From contig CAITIQ010000574.1 in NCBI GenBank assembly GCA_903892415.1, forward strand, positions 1 to 64,000: a stretch of DNA of 64,000 nucleotides, in the 5' to 3' direction. The translations under genes were made by a program, and so were the position numbers. This DNA comes from an uncultured delta proteobacterium (GTDB lineage Bacteria > Myxococcota_A > Polyangia > Polyangiales > Polyangiaceae). The stretch's first letter is position 1. The number at the start of each line of letters is the position of its first letter. The notes below the pieces were generated by a model. The model searched no databases, was not told where the DNA came from, and was given only the letters and a program-made list of their open reading frames with translations. This document shows positions 16,858 through 25,937 of this stretch, piece after piece.

Positions 16858-18692
16858 TGAACACGACCTCCAACGCAGCCAACGACAAGCCGCGCAAACC
16901 CGCGACAGTGGTCAAGCAGCCGGGCCAAACGCTGCTTCGCACAGCCTTGCGCGCCCTCGGATTTTCGGTGCAAAAGCGCGCTGGCTCTGGGCTGCCAGCA
17001 AGACCTGTGATTCGTGCGTTGGTCTGGGTTCGAAGGGCCAGCCAAGTGGGCTTCCTTGCGGCCTTCCTCTACCTATTGTTCCAGACCACCTTCCGCGGCT
17101 CCTTCTCCGCAGAAGCGGGGGACGCCGTCCGACTTCCGCTCCCGGTCGAGGCGTTCTTACTCGCGGATCCATTCGTCGCGGCGATGACGCTGCTTTCGAC
17201 GCACACCGTTTATCGTGGCTTGGTTTGGTCAGGCGCCGTGCTGCTAATGACCCTGCTTTTCGGGCGGGTCTTCTGCGGTTGGATCTGCCCATTCGGGACG
17301 CTGCATCACTTCTTCGGCTGGATCTTCCCTTCGCGCTATTTGAAGGGAAACAAGCGGGTTGAACAGAACAAGACCCACGCCCTTCGCCAGAAGGTGAAGT
17401 ACTACCTGATGATCGGCTTCCTCGCGGCGGCCGCGACGGGCAGCGCAATCGGAGGGCTCTTCGATCCCATTTGCGTCGCGGTGCGCGCCATCGGCTTGGG
17501 CGTGATTCCAGCAGCGCAGTACACCTCCTCACGCGCCAGCGACGTCGTTTACGAGACGGGCAACCAAAGCCTGCAACAGAGCACCGACGCCACCTCGGAG
17601 TTCTTCGCCAAGGCGGTCTGGCAGAACAAGCAGTTCTACTTCCACCAGACCTGGTTCATCGTGGCGTTGCTCGTTGGCATCCTGTTCATGAACCGCTTCA
17701 TTCCGCGGTTTTGGTGCCGTGTCTTGTGCCCGCTCGGAGCCTTCCTCGGCCTGTTCGCGCGAGCTGCCATCGTTGGCATGGAGAAGGACCACGCCAAGTG
17801 CACCGACTGCAACTTGTGCCTCACCCATTGTCAGGGCGCCGATAGTCCGCAAGGCGGCGTGAAGTGGCAGCAGTCCGAATGCCACATGTGCATGAACTGC
17901 GAGACCGCCTGCCCTGAAGACGTAATCAAGTTCCGTTGGTTCCCGGGCTTGCGCTCGACACAACCGGCGCTCGACTTGGGTAGGCGCACCACCTTGACGA
18001 CAGCGGCCGCCGGCGCGCTGATGATCCCAGCCGCGCGCATCGCCGATGTGATCGACGCAAACTACGACCATCGGGTGATCCGTCCGCCGGGTTCAGTAGA
18101 AGAACGCGAGTTCCTCGAGCGCTGCATTCGTTGTGCAGAGTGCATGAAGGTCTGCCCGAACAACGCGCTTCACCCCGCGTGGTTCGAGGCTGGAATCGAG
18201 GGGATGTGGACGCCGATCCTGATTCCCCGCATTGGCTACTGCGAGCAGTCCTGTGTGCTTTGCGGCCAGGTTTGTCCGACCGGCGCGATCCAAAAGATCA
18301 CCGAGAAACAGAAGCTTGGCATCGACCAAAAGCCGATCAGCATCGGTACCGCCTTCTTTGATCAAGGCCGCTGTCTGCCCTGGTCGATGGGCACGCCATG
18401 CATCGTGTGCGAGGAGTTTTGCCCGACCTCTCCCAAAGCCATTTGGGCCGAGGAAGTCGAGGTCCCCAAGCGCTCGGCCAAGGCCCCGGAGGACGGCGGG
18501 GAGCCACCGATGGAGTCGGTGAAGGTCAAGCGACCTCATGTAGATCCAACCTTGTGCATCGGCTGTGGGGCTTGCGAGAAGGTCTGCCCCATTCAAGACA
18601 AGCCCGCGGTCTACGTCACTAGCGTCGGCGAAACGCGCTCCAAATCGAACGTGATCTTGCTGGAGAACACGAGCTACACGCAAACCGGCTGA
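16857..18692 (+). CDS. Membrane polyferredoxin (NapH/CcoG-like) with C-terminal Fe-S repeats, 611 aa
   Basis: The N-terminal half carries about five membrane helices and the two NapH-type motifs FCGWICPFG and WCRVLCPLG. Cluster motifs follow: CTDCNLCLTHC, CHMCMNCETACP, CIRCAECMKVCP, CVLCGQVCP, CIVCEEFCP and CIGCGACEKVCP, enough for several 4Fe-4S centres. A further hydrophobic segment near residue 380 separates the two ferredoxin groups. I infer an electron-transfer protein passing electrons between a quinone or cytosolic donor and the coupled DUF362 protein. Start ATG 16857 was fixed by the TGATG overlap. Confidence 0.92.
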   Translation: MNTTSNAANDKPRKPATVVKQPGQTLLRTALRALGFSVQKRAGSGLPARPVIRALVWVRRASQVGFLAAFLYLLFQTTFRGSFSAEAGDAVRLPLPVEAFLLADPFVAAMTLLSTHTVYRGLVWSGAVLLMTLLFGRVFCGWICPFGTLHHFFGWIFPSRYLKGNKRVEQNKTHALRQKVKYYLMIGFLAAAATGSAIGGLFDPICVAVRAIGLGVIPAAQYTSSRASDVVYETGNQSLQQSTDATSEFFAKAVWQNKQFYFHQTWFIVALLVGILFMNRFIPRFWCRVLCPLGAFLGLFARAAIVGMEKDHAKCTDCNLCLTHCQGADSPQGGVKWQQSECHMCMNCETACPEDVIKFRWFPGLRSTQPALDLGRRTTLTTAAAGALMIPAARIADVIDANYDHRVIRPPGSVEEREFLERCIRCAECMKVCPNNALHPAWFEAGIEGMWTPILIPRIGYCEQSCVLCGQVCPTGAIQKITEKQKLGIDQKPISIGTAFFDQGRCLPWSMGTPCIVCEEFCPTSPKAIWAEEVEVPKRSAKAPEDGGEPPMESVKVKRPHVDPTLCIGCGACEKVCPIQDKPAVYVTSVGETRSKSNVILLENTSYTQTG

Positions 18693-18734
18693 GGTGCTCG
18701 CCGCTCGGCCGAAGCCGTGATTTACTTCGCACCT

Positions 18735-19604
18735 ATGCTTCGCGTTCGAGTGACGGTCTTACTTCTGCTCACCTCCGCTTGCCTCGTCGACGTGAACGGT
18801 GGAATCGAGGATGGCCAGGCCGGCGGAACGACCAACGGTGGAGCGGGTGGAACCGGTGCAACTGGCCTTGGCGGCGCAACAGGTGGCCAAGGGGGTGCTG
18901 CTGGTGGCCAAGGCGGCTTCGGGGGCGAAGGTGGTGCGCCCAACGGTGGCGGCGGGATGGGTGGGGTCGGAGGAATGCCCGTCTCCTGCACCGCGCTCGA
19001 GTTCGACGGAGATGACCGTGCGTTGGTCGCGGGGCTTGGAAGCGACCCGCCCAGCGTGACCCTACGCGGGAGTTTTGTTCCGGCGGACATAGCCACGATC
19101 AACGATCGAAACGTGTTGCTGGTTCGCTTAGGGCAGTTCCACTTGTCAGTTAAGGCCGGGGCCCCTGGGCCTACGACCACGGTTGAGTTCATTCTGCAAT
19201 CACTGAACCCAGCCACGTGCACGGGTTTCTTCACCTTCAATGGAGTTGATTCCGGCAACCTTTTTGAGTTTCAAGCGACGATTGGAGTCGTGAATAACGT
19301 GGTCGCAGTCAATGGGCCCGTTGCCATCGTTGCGCCCCTCAGTTGTAACCTCGCGTCCGCCACGATCCCGAACGCAAGCCTGTTCGTGGGGGATTGGGAC
19401 GGACCACCGGCGACTGCACCAAACTTCATTCCAAAACCATTCACCGGCTCCATCAATCTGCTCAAAGCTGGTGAATCCCAGTGCATCAACTTCGATGCGT
19501 CCCAAGCGTCCCCCGGCGTGGATCCAATCCCCAGCCTGAGCGGCTGCCGCCTCGGGCTCGACCTGGCGGCTGCGCCCAATGACCCAACGTTGCTCTGCCA
19601 GTAG
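18735..19604 (+). CDS. Lipoprotein with long Gly/Ala-rich linker, 289 aa
   Basis: ATG at 18735 gives MLRVRVTVLLLLTSAC, with lipobox TSAC. Residues about 25-80 are almost only Gly, Ala, Gln, Asn and Thr. From CTALEFDGDDRAL onward there is a ~200-residue beta-rich domain with pairs of cysteines (PATCTGFF, APLSCNLA, SQCINF, SGCRLG, final LLCQ), probably disulfide-bonded. I do not recognise the family; a surface-exposed domain on a flexible stalk is the likely arrangement. Confidence 0.8.
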   Translation: MLRVRVTVLLLLTSACLVDVNGGIEDGQAGGTTNGGAGGTGATGLGGATGGQGGAAGGQGGFGGEGGAPNGGGGMGGVGGMPVSCTALEFDGDDRALVAGLGSDPPSVTLRGSFVPADIATINDRNVLLVRLGQFHLSVKAGAPGPTTTVEFILQSLNPATCTGFFTFNGVDSGNLFEFQATIGVVNNVVAVNGPVAIVAPLSCNLASATIPNASLFVGDWDGPPATAPNFIPKPFTGSINLLKAGESQCINFDASQASPGVDPIPSLSGCRLGLDLAAAPNDPTLLCQ

Positions 19605-19609
19605 CGCGG

Positions 19610-20611
19610 CTACTTCTTCTCGCGTCGGAAGCCTTTTTTCACCAGCGTGCTGTTCACCAGCCGTTCGGCCAGCGGATTCAGCGGACCGTAGCGATCGTCA
19701 ATCGGGTTGGACGGGCGGTCCTCGAATGGTGAGTCTTCACCAACATCGGCGTGCGCGAACTGAGCGAGCAGTTGCTCGACCTCCCGCATCGATTGAGGCC
19801 GGTCCTCCGGACGCTTACGCAACATACGCAACACGAGCGCCTCGAGCGCGATGGGCACTTCCTCGTCGAGCCACGAAAGTGGTGGCGGTGGAGAGAGCAG
19901 CTGATGACCGAGCGTCGCGACTTGGTCGTCGGTCGAGAAAGGGTGCTGGCCCGTAAGCACTTTGTACATCACCAAGCCGAGCGCATACACGTCGACGCGC
20001 ACGTCTACTTTGTCGCCGGAGGCCTGCTCGGGCGCGGCGTAGGCAGGCGTTCCAACGAGCAGACCGGAGCCGGTGATTTGACTGCCGACGACGCGCGCAA
20101 AACCGAAGTCGAGGATCTTCGCGGTGAAGCCCGCTGCGGCCTCTTTTGCGTCACAGAGAAAGATGTTCTGCGGCTTTATGTCGCGATGCACGATGCCGGC
20201 CTCGTGCACCGCACAAAGGCCCTTCGCGAGCTCGGCAAAGAGCGTGAGGGCATCGACGAGCGGGAGCTTCTCGGCCTCGAGCCGCTCGGCCAGAGATTGA
20301 CCGCGCAAGAGCTCCATCACGTAGTAGAGCGGGCCCTCCTTCGATCGCGGAAAATCGATCAGTCGCACCACGTTGGCATGAACGATCTTCTCCAACACCG
20401 ACCATTCGCGTTGGAAGCGAGTGCGAACGTCGGGTTGGGTTGCTCGCCCCTCCAACAGCACCTTGATCGCGACCTCGCGGCCAGCCTCGCTCCGTGCACG
20501 GTAGACCGCGCCCATCCCGCCCTGACCGAGCAGCTCCTCGAGCTTGTAGATGCCGATGCGAGAGCCTTGCAGCTCCGGTGCGCTCGGCGGAGAGGCGGCT
20601 TCGTTCGTCAT
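19610..20611 (-). CDS. Soluble Ser/Thr protein kinase, 333 aa
   Basis: ATG at 20609-20611 overlaps the upstream deaminase stop by 4 bases (ATGA). All kinase motifs are canonical: GQGGMG (29-34), Lys50, HRDIKPQN (HRD 142-144), DFG (168-170), GTPAYAAPEQ and the DVYALG segment. No membrane helix is present, so this is a cytosolic kinase. The C-terminal ~45 residues (DSPFEDRPSNPIDDRYGPLNPL) are non-catalytic. Coupling to a cytidine-deaminase-type gene is unusual and may only reflect gene packing. Confidence 0.94.
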   Translation of the reverse strand: MTNEAASPPSAPELQGSRIGIYKLEELLGQGGMGAVYRARSEAGREVAIKVLLEGRATQPDVRTRFQREWSVLEKIVHANVVRLIDFPRSKEGPLYYVMELLRGQSLAERLEAEKLPLVDALTLFAELAKGLCAVHEAGIVHRDIKPQNIFLCDAKEAAAGFTAKILDFGFARVVGSQITGSGLLVGTPAYAAPEQASGDKVDVRVDVYALGLVMYKVLTGQHPFSTDDQVATLGHQLLSPPPPLSWLDEEVPIALEALVLRMLRKRPEDRPQSMREVEQLLAQFAHADVGEDSPFEDRPSNPIDDRYGPLNPLAERLVNSTLVKKGFRREKK

Positions 20612-21024
20612 TCGATCAAGTGCACGCGGATACCAACGGAGGAAAGCAGCTCCAGCACGTCTCCCGAATGCTCCCCGGTCGGGGCGTAAAGGTCCTGCAC
20701 GCCGCCAAGATTGACCAGACGTTTGGCGCAGGCGCGGCACGGTAGTTTGGAAGAAAATACGATCTTCGGCTCAGCCCGCGGCGCATCACAAACAATGACG
20801 GCATTTTCCTCCGCGTGGAGGCAGCCGCAGTCCGCTTGGCCAGGGTGATCACAGCCGTTGGCGAGCCCCGAGGCATTTCCGCGATAGCCAAGAGCCAAGA
20901 CCTTCCGGAAGTCGATACTCGTTATCACTGTCCCGACAGGGTCAACCACGCAGGTCGAGCGCTGGGCGAGCGAGCGCGCCAGAGTCAGGTAAATTCCTGG
21001 AAAGGTAGGTCTCTCCGAGCCCAT
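20608..21024 (-). CDS. Deoxycytidylate/cytidine deaminase-type zinc enzyme, 138 aa
   Basis: Zinc and catalytic residues are visible as HAEENA (His ligand, catalytic Glu) and PCRACAK (the two Cys ligands), the hallmark of the CMP/dCMP deaminase family. The preceding LALGYRGNASGLANGCDHP segment with a Cys/His-rich CDHPGQADCGC stretch matches dCMP-deaminase proteins, which act on pyrimidine nucleotides in the cytosol. Substrate cannot be fixed from sequence alone. First gene of a two-gene leftward unit with the kinase. Confidence 0.88.
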   Translation of the reverse strand: MGSERPTFPGIYLTLARSLAQRSTCVVDPVGTVITSIDFRKVLALGYRGNASGLANGCDHPGQADCGCLHAEENAVIVCDAPRAEPKIVFSSKLPCRACAKRLVNLGGVQDLYAPTGEHSGDVLELLSSVGIRVHLIE

Positions 21025-21132
21025 AGCGGCATCCTACAGCAACCCGCTCGCGGCTTGCGGCAATCAACCGCTCCGAAAATTGCGCCAACCTCCGAAACAG
21101 GAGCGCGTCTTGCGGTATCTTCGCCGGCGGCT

Positions 21133-24100
21133 TTGACCTCGCGACCGAAACTCACCCTCAGCTCCTCCGTACCGCCGCCAGTCGACGGAGCGGACGTCTC
21201 CTTCCACGAGTCCGAGTTGGCCGAGGAGGAGCCGCTCGAGCTTGGAGAGCCTGATGCGCCGCTCGAAATCGAGGCGACCATCCTGCGAGAGGCGCTGACG
21301 CGCGATCCCTCGACACGCAAAGCGATTTCCGCGTTGGAGCTGGTCGAAGGCAGCATCGTTCCCCCTGAAGGCGGCACGCCCGACTCGCTCGTACCGCCGC
21401 CAATCCAGTCCGCGCCTGAATCCGCGGCTGGCGCGCTACCACGCGCTGAACGTTCATCGATTCCGCCGCGCGTTTCGCGGAGCTCGCTCACTCCGCCGGC
21501 GATCGACCGGGGCCCCGGCCGCGAGCCCCGACGCAACGGTCGTGAACCCCAATCTTTGGTCGGCCAACTCGCTGAATGGCCGGCGCTCTCGCGAGAGCAG
21601 CGTCGAGTCGGGTTTCGACAGGTGCTGGCTGAGCTTGCACGCGGCGCCTTTGATGACGGGCCGAGTCCACTCGAGGGTATTCGCGCCGATACGCTTACGC
21701 AGGCTGTCGCTGGAGCGGTGCAAGACGAGCTGTTCGACGACCTCGACTGGCTTTCACCAGGCCAAGGGGGCGCTGCAATTTTTCATCTGGCCGCGGCACT
21801 TCCGCCTGGCACCGAGCAACGCGAGCTCGGGCGGCGTGGCTTCGCGCGGTTGCTCGCGGCCGACGCAGAGGCGTTCTCCACGATCGCGACCCAGCTCGCT
21901 CGGGCTGGCGGTCGTGCGCTGCTTACGCCGGCGGTTAGCGCGCGCGTCGCGCTGCTGTTTGAGATGCCGCTGGCGCTCGAGCTCAATGACACGACGCTCG
22001 CCTATGCGTTGGCGTCGCGACGCACGCTGGCCAGCCGCTTTTTGGTGGAGCCCTCGAGCCGCTCGCTGCCGGAACGTCGCTTGGCCGCTCGCATTCTCGA
22101 GCGCGCGGCGATCTCCGCGTGGAAACGCGCGCGAGCCGGGGATCGCTCGGGGCTTCGTTTCGTTGGGCAGGACGGCGTGCTCGGCCCGGTATGGAACCGC
22201 TTGTTCGCCGATCGCGAGGCGCTGGTTTGGCGTCACGTAGCCTTTGGCAAAGGCGTGCTGACGCCGACCCATTCGCAAAGCCTGTCGAGCCTCATGCGCC
22301 AGTTTGGTGAGGACCTAAGCCCAACCGAGTGGCGACGTTCGGTTGTCATGCTGGGTGGCCTCGCGCTGGTGGATGGTTCACTCGCTCTCGATCTAGCGGG
22401 CCGCGTCTTCGAGGCGGGTCTGTTGCAGCGTGATTCGGGCGCCGCTTCGGGCTTCATTTGGTCGCTGGGGCGCGTTGCAGCAACTGACCCAGACCTGGCC
22501 CGTGAGCTCTTCGACTTAGCCGTGCCCAAGAACCCCGCCGACCTCGCAGAAGGCGTCCTCGCGCTCGCTCGCGAGCTCGGAGATTCACCGTTCTTGGACT
22601 ACGCGCGCGCCGCTGCCCTTGCTCGCCTATCAAGTTCGAGCAGCTCCAGTGAGGAGGAAGGCGTCTTGGCGCTGCGTAGAGAACTGGCGCCGCGCGAGGA
22701 GGATTTGCATCTGGCCAGCTCGCTAGCTGAGCAAGCGCAGCAAGCCCTGATGCGCTTCCACGGTTCGGGCGCCGTAGCGGCGCTCGACGCGGGGCATCGC
22801 ATGCTCGACGCGGCGAGGAGCGCGGTCGATACGCTTTCGGTGCTGGGGCAGGACGAAGCCAGCGCGCTGGCCAGGCGAACCAGCTTCAACGTCGTACGCG
22901 ACCTGGACGTTGGTTTCCTCGAGCGCGACATCCTGGCCAACCTGCTGCGCCTCGATACGCGCGAGGCTCGCGTCAAGAACGCAGACGAGGTCGTCGAGCA
23001 CCTGCGTGACCGCATTTTCAACTGGTTGGTCGATCGTGCGCTCAGACCGCATATCAGCCTGCCAAGCTCGAGCACCTCCGGCGAGCACGTAATTCCGACG
23101 CAACTGGACCATGTTGCGCTCCATCTAGGACGGGTTCGGGCATTTCTTCACCTCGTGGACGGCGACGCCCTCGGCCGCAGCGAGGACGGGGACCGCCTCG
23201 CCATCGCCCGCTTCCGCTTGGCCTTGCGCTCCTTGGTCGAGTGCTTCGAGTCTGGCCCGCCGGGCCCGCTGCGTCGCGCAATGGTGGCGGCCTTCGCTCG
23301 CTGCCTCGATGCGCTGGTGCGTGCCTCGGCCTGTGATGTGTCGGACGTCTTGCTGGTTGCCCTAGCCACCCTGCGCGAGCCTCGCGATCTAGAGGCGCTG
23401 GCTGAAGCGGCGATGGATCCCGACGTATCCCGCCTTCTCGTTGCAGCCAGCGCGCTGTGGGGCAAACAGCCGCCCAAGCCGGGTGGCAGCATCCCCGTCA
23501 TCATGGACAGCATCTTGCCGCCCAGCCTCACCGTGGAGACTCCGTCCACCGGACTTACCGCGCTGGATGCACTCGCCGAGGAGCTCGCCGAGGTTGGCAC
23601 CGCCAGAAGCGACGGCTTGCGCGGGGTGTTGCTCAAACTGCACCAGGGCTTCACTGCAGTGAGCGCCGCACGCGGGTTGAACGCGCTTTCGTTCGACGCC
23701 AACGAAGCCGCCGTGTTGGTAGCGATCGAGGCGGGTGCGTTTGCGCTAACGCAACTTTTCGCTGGCGCCCACGCGCGCGTCCTCGACGACGTCAAACATG
23801 TGCCGCGGCGCAGTCCGTCCAGTGCTTTGTCGAGCCTGGCGCTCGGCGCCATGCGCAAAACAGAGCCGCTCGCCGAGGGGTCCACCCAGCTTCCGGCGAC
23901 CGTGCTTACCGCGGGGCTTTCCAGCTGGTTCGTGAGGATGTTTGGCGAAGAACTTCGTGCGCTCGAGCGTCTGCCGATCGAGCCGCCCGCTTCCTCGGCG
24001 CGGCCTGAGGCGATGCCCGTCGAGCTTCCGGGCTGGATTCCGGCTCGTCGCACGCTAGGTGCTTTCTGGGTGGAACGACCACTCGCGGCGGGCGGGGTTG

Positions 24101-24924
24101 GGTCGGTGTTCATCGTTACCCGCACCGAAGACCGCTTTCACGACGACGCCGAACGCTTTGCGTTGAAGGTCCCCGACTACAACGCCAACGCCGCACGTCA
24201 CCTCTCGGAGGAGCAGTTCCTTGGGCTCTTTCGAGGGGAGGCCTCCGCCTTGGTCTCGCTACCTCAACACGAGAGCCTCGCTCGCTTCGTCACCTTCGAC
24301 TTAGCCGCAAGGCCAAAACCAATTCTGGTGATGGAGCTCGTTGAAGGGCCGAACCTCGAGCGGATGATCGACACACGCGCGCTCAGCTGGGAGCTGGCGA
24401 TGGAGTCAGTCGAGAACGTAACCGCAGGGCTGATGGCGATGCACCAAGCGGGGGTGGGGCACCTGGACTTAAAGCCTGCCAACGTGGTGCTTCGAAAAGG
24501 CACGCACGCGGTGCTTGTGGACTTTGGGCTTGCGGGGCGGCAGTTGCGTCCTGGGTGCGGCTCGGCGCCGTACGCAGCTCCGGAAGTATGGAACTACGAT
24601 GCGCGACAACCGAGCTCGCCGATGGCGGCCGATATGTACTCCCTCGGCTGCTTGTTGTTCGAGACGCTGACCGCCGATGTGCTCTTCGATGGGGATAGCG
24701 AGCTCAACATGATCGCGCAGCATCTCGCGCACGACGGCTTTCCGCCGAAGCTTCGCGCCCTCGCCAGCAACGCCAAACATGCAGCGCTAGCGGAGCTGCT
24801 GTTCGCGGTGCTGCGAAGAAACCCCGCGGATCGCTTAGACATCGCGGGCTTCAGCGCCGAACTGCGGCGCGTGGTCTCCCGCTACAAAGCGCGTGAATGG
24901 CCGTTGCCGTTGCCGCGAGCGTGA
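21133..24924 (+). CDS. Very large helical protein with C-terminal protein-kinase domain, about 1263 aa
   Basis: The open frame runs from 20815, but that part lies over the divergent deaminase; no ATG follows, so a TTG at 21133 (TSRPKLTLSSS start) is the most plausible start. Residues to about 130 are Pro/Ser/Glu-rich. Residues about 140-950 are Leu/Ala/Arg-rich and look all-helical, resembling stacked HEAT/TPR-like arrays, without recognisable motifs. The kinase domain occupies about 973-1260: AAGGVGSV loop, Lys in FALKVP, HLDLKPANV (HLD, not HRD), DFGLAG, PYAAPEVW. The catalytic Asp, Asn and DFG are kept. No membrane helix. An N-terminal scaffold with a C-terminal kinase is the reverse of the usual bacterial order. 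Confidence 0.8.
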   Translation: MTSRPKLTLSSSVPPPVDGADVSFHESELAEEEPLELGEPDAPLEIEATILREALTRDPSTRKAISALELVEGSIVPPEGGTPDSLVPPPIQSAPESAAGALPRAERSSIPPRVSRSSLTPPAIDRGPGREPRRNGREPQSLVGQLAEWPALSREQRRVGFRQVLAELARGAFDDGPSPLEGIRADTLTQAVAGAVQDELFDDLDWLSPGQGGAAIFHLAAALPPGTEQRELGRRGFARLLAADAEAFSTIATQLARAGGRALLTPAVSARVALLFEMPLALELNDTTLAYALASRRTLASRFLVEPSSRSLPERRLAARILERAAISAWKRARAGDRSGLRFVGQDGVLGPVWNRLFADREALVWRHVAFGKGVLTPTHSQSLSSLMRQFGEDLSPTEWRRSVVMLGGLALVDGSLALDLAGRVFEAGLLQRDSGAASGFIWSLGRVAATDPDLARELFDLAVPKNPADLAEGVLALARELGDSPFLDYARAAALARLSSSSSSSEEEGVLALRRELAPREEDLHLASSLAEQAQQALMRFHGSGAVAALDAGHRMLDAARSAVDTLSVLGQDEASALARRTSFNVVRDLDVGFLERDILANLLRLDTREARVKNADEVVEHLRDRIFNWLVDRALRPHISLPSSSTSGEHVIPTQLDHVALHLGRVRAFLHLVDGDALGRSEDGDRLAIARFRLALRSLVECFESGPPGPLRRAMVAAFARCLDALVRASACDVSDVLLVALATLREPRDLEALAEAAMDPDVSRLLVAASALWGKQPPKPGGSIPVIMDSILPPSLTVETPSTGLTALDALAEELAEVGTARSDGLRGVLLKLHQGFTAVSAARGLNALSFDANEAAVLVAIEAGAFALTQLFAGAHARVLDDVKHVPRRSPSSALSSLALGAMRKTEPLAEGSTQLPATVLTAGLSSWFVRMFGEELRALERLPIEPPASSARPEAMPVELPGWIPARRTLGAFWVERPLAAGGVGSVFIVTRTEDRFHDDAERFALKVPDYNANAARHLSEEQFLGLFRGEASALVSLPQHESLARFVTFDLAARPKPILVMELVEGPNLERMIDTRALSWELAMESVENVTAGLMAMHQAGVGHLDLKPANVVLRKGTHAVLVDFGLAGRQLRPGCGSAPYAAPEVWNYDARQPSSPMAADMYSLGCLLFETLTADVLFDGDSELNMIAQHLAHDGFPPKLRALASNAKHAALAELLFAVLRRNPADRLDIAGFSAELRRVVSRYKAREWPLPLPRA

Positions 24925-24951
24925 CGCGGGCCACCGATGCGGCGGACTCTG

Positions 24952-25857
24952 TCAGAGCTTCCGCCCAACCAAGAACTGAATATCGCCCGCTGGGGTCTCC
25001 CTCTCTTCACGAGCGAGTGCCCACTGGGAACCCGAACGCAGCCGACTAACCGCTCCTTGTGCAGCCACGGCCAGATTGCGACCGCGACGCGCAACCCAAC
25101 GCGCCAAGGTCCGCTCGAAGAACGGCGCAGCAAACACGACCTCCACCGAAGCTCGTTCCACCGCGAGCTTGAGCCCCAGCGCGCTGAAGGTGTGCAGGTG
25201 CTCGGGCGGACAAACCCAGTGCGATCGTGCGGCAAAAAGGCGTTCACAAAGGTCACCCACGAGCGGCGTGTCGATCGCGAGGAGCCCGCCTGGTCGAAGG
25301 ACGCGAACGGCTTCATTGAGCGAGGTCTCCGGGTCCCGCACGTGCTCGATGCAGGACCACATGGTCACGACATCGAACGTCCCGTCAGCAAACGGAATAC
25401 TGCCTGGTCGGTCGAGGTCCGCGGGCCGCGCGGTTGCAAAACCAAGCTCTTTCGGCTGCTGAATGAAGTCGACGATGTCGACTTTGAAGCCAGCCTCGTG
25501 AGCCAACCTCCCGAACATACCGTTGCTCCCCGCAACGTCCAGCAGCCGGCCACGCCCGCCCTGCTGCGCAATGACTTCAAGTCGTGCCTGCCAGCGCTTC
25601 GGCATCTCGACCTGGTAGCGCTCCTGCCCCATCCCGGCCGTGTATTCCTCGTTGTAGCGCGCATAGTGCGCGAGCAACGTCTCCACCGAAGGCAGCGGAT
25701 GCGTAGCCCAGGAAAAGCACGCCGGGCAGCGATGCACAGCATAGCCGTTCACCCTCAGACTCTCGGCCGCGCGTGCTACCGTCGCCCCACATCCAGGACA
25801 ACGGAGCTCCGTCCGTTGCCGTTGCGATTCAGGCACAAGATGTTCGAACAGCGGCAT
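24952..25857 (-). CDS. SAM-dependent methyltransferase with N-terminal zinc ribbon, 301 aa
   Basis: ATG at 25857 has GAGGA six bases upstream; an earlier ATG at 25878 is less likely. The N-terminus carries CPGCG and CPAC, a zinc-ribbon pair. The methyltransferase core (type 11/23 like) shows motif I LLDVAGSNGMFG, an acidic VDIVDF strand end, FDVVTMWSCIEHVRDP and LRPGGLLAIDTP. This layout is common in enzymes acting on polysaccharide or lipid intermediates. It sits back to back with a GT4 glycosyltransferase, which supports a role in cell-surface glycan modification. Confidence 0.88.
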   Translation of the reverse strand: MPLFEHLVPESQRQRTELRCPGCGATVARAAESLRVNGYAVHRCPACFSWATHPLPSVETLLAHYARYNEEYTAGMGQERYQVEMPKRWQARLEVIAQQGGRGRLLDVAGSNGMFGRLAHEAGFKVDIVDFIQQPKELGFATARPADLDRPGSIPFADGTFDVVTMWSCIEHVRDPETSLNEAVRVLRPGGLLAIDTPLVGDLCERLFAARSHWVCPPEHLHTFSALGLKLAVERASVEVVFAAPFFERTLARWVARRGRNLAVAAQGAVSRLRSGSQWALAREERETPAGDIQFLVGRKL

Positions 25858-25937
25858 AAGAGTTCCTCGGCGGCGCATCCTACTTCAAGATGCAGCTGCG
25901 CCACGACGGGGTTGACGGCGAGCACGGATCGCAAGCG

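Noticed and set aside
20815..21132. N-terminal extension of the giant kinase protein
   Set aside because: It overlaps the divergent deaminase gene and its sequence is an antisense shadow.
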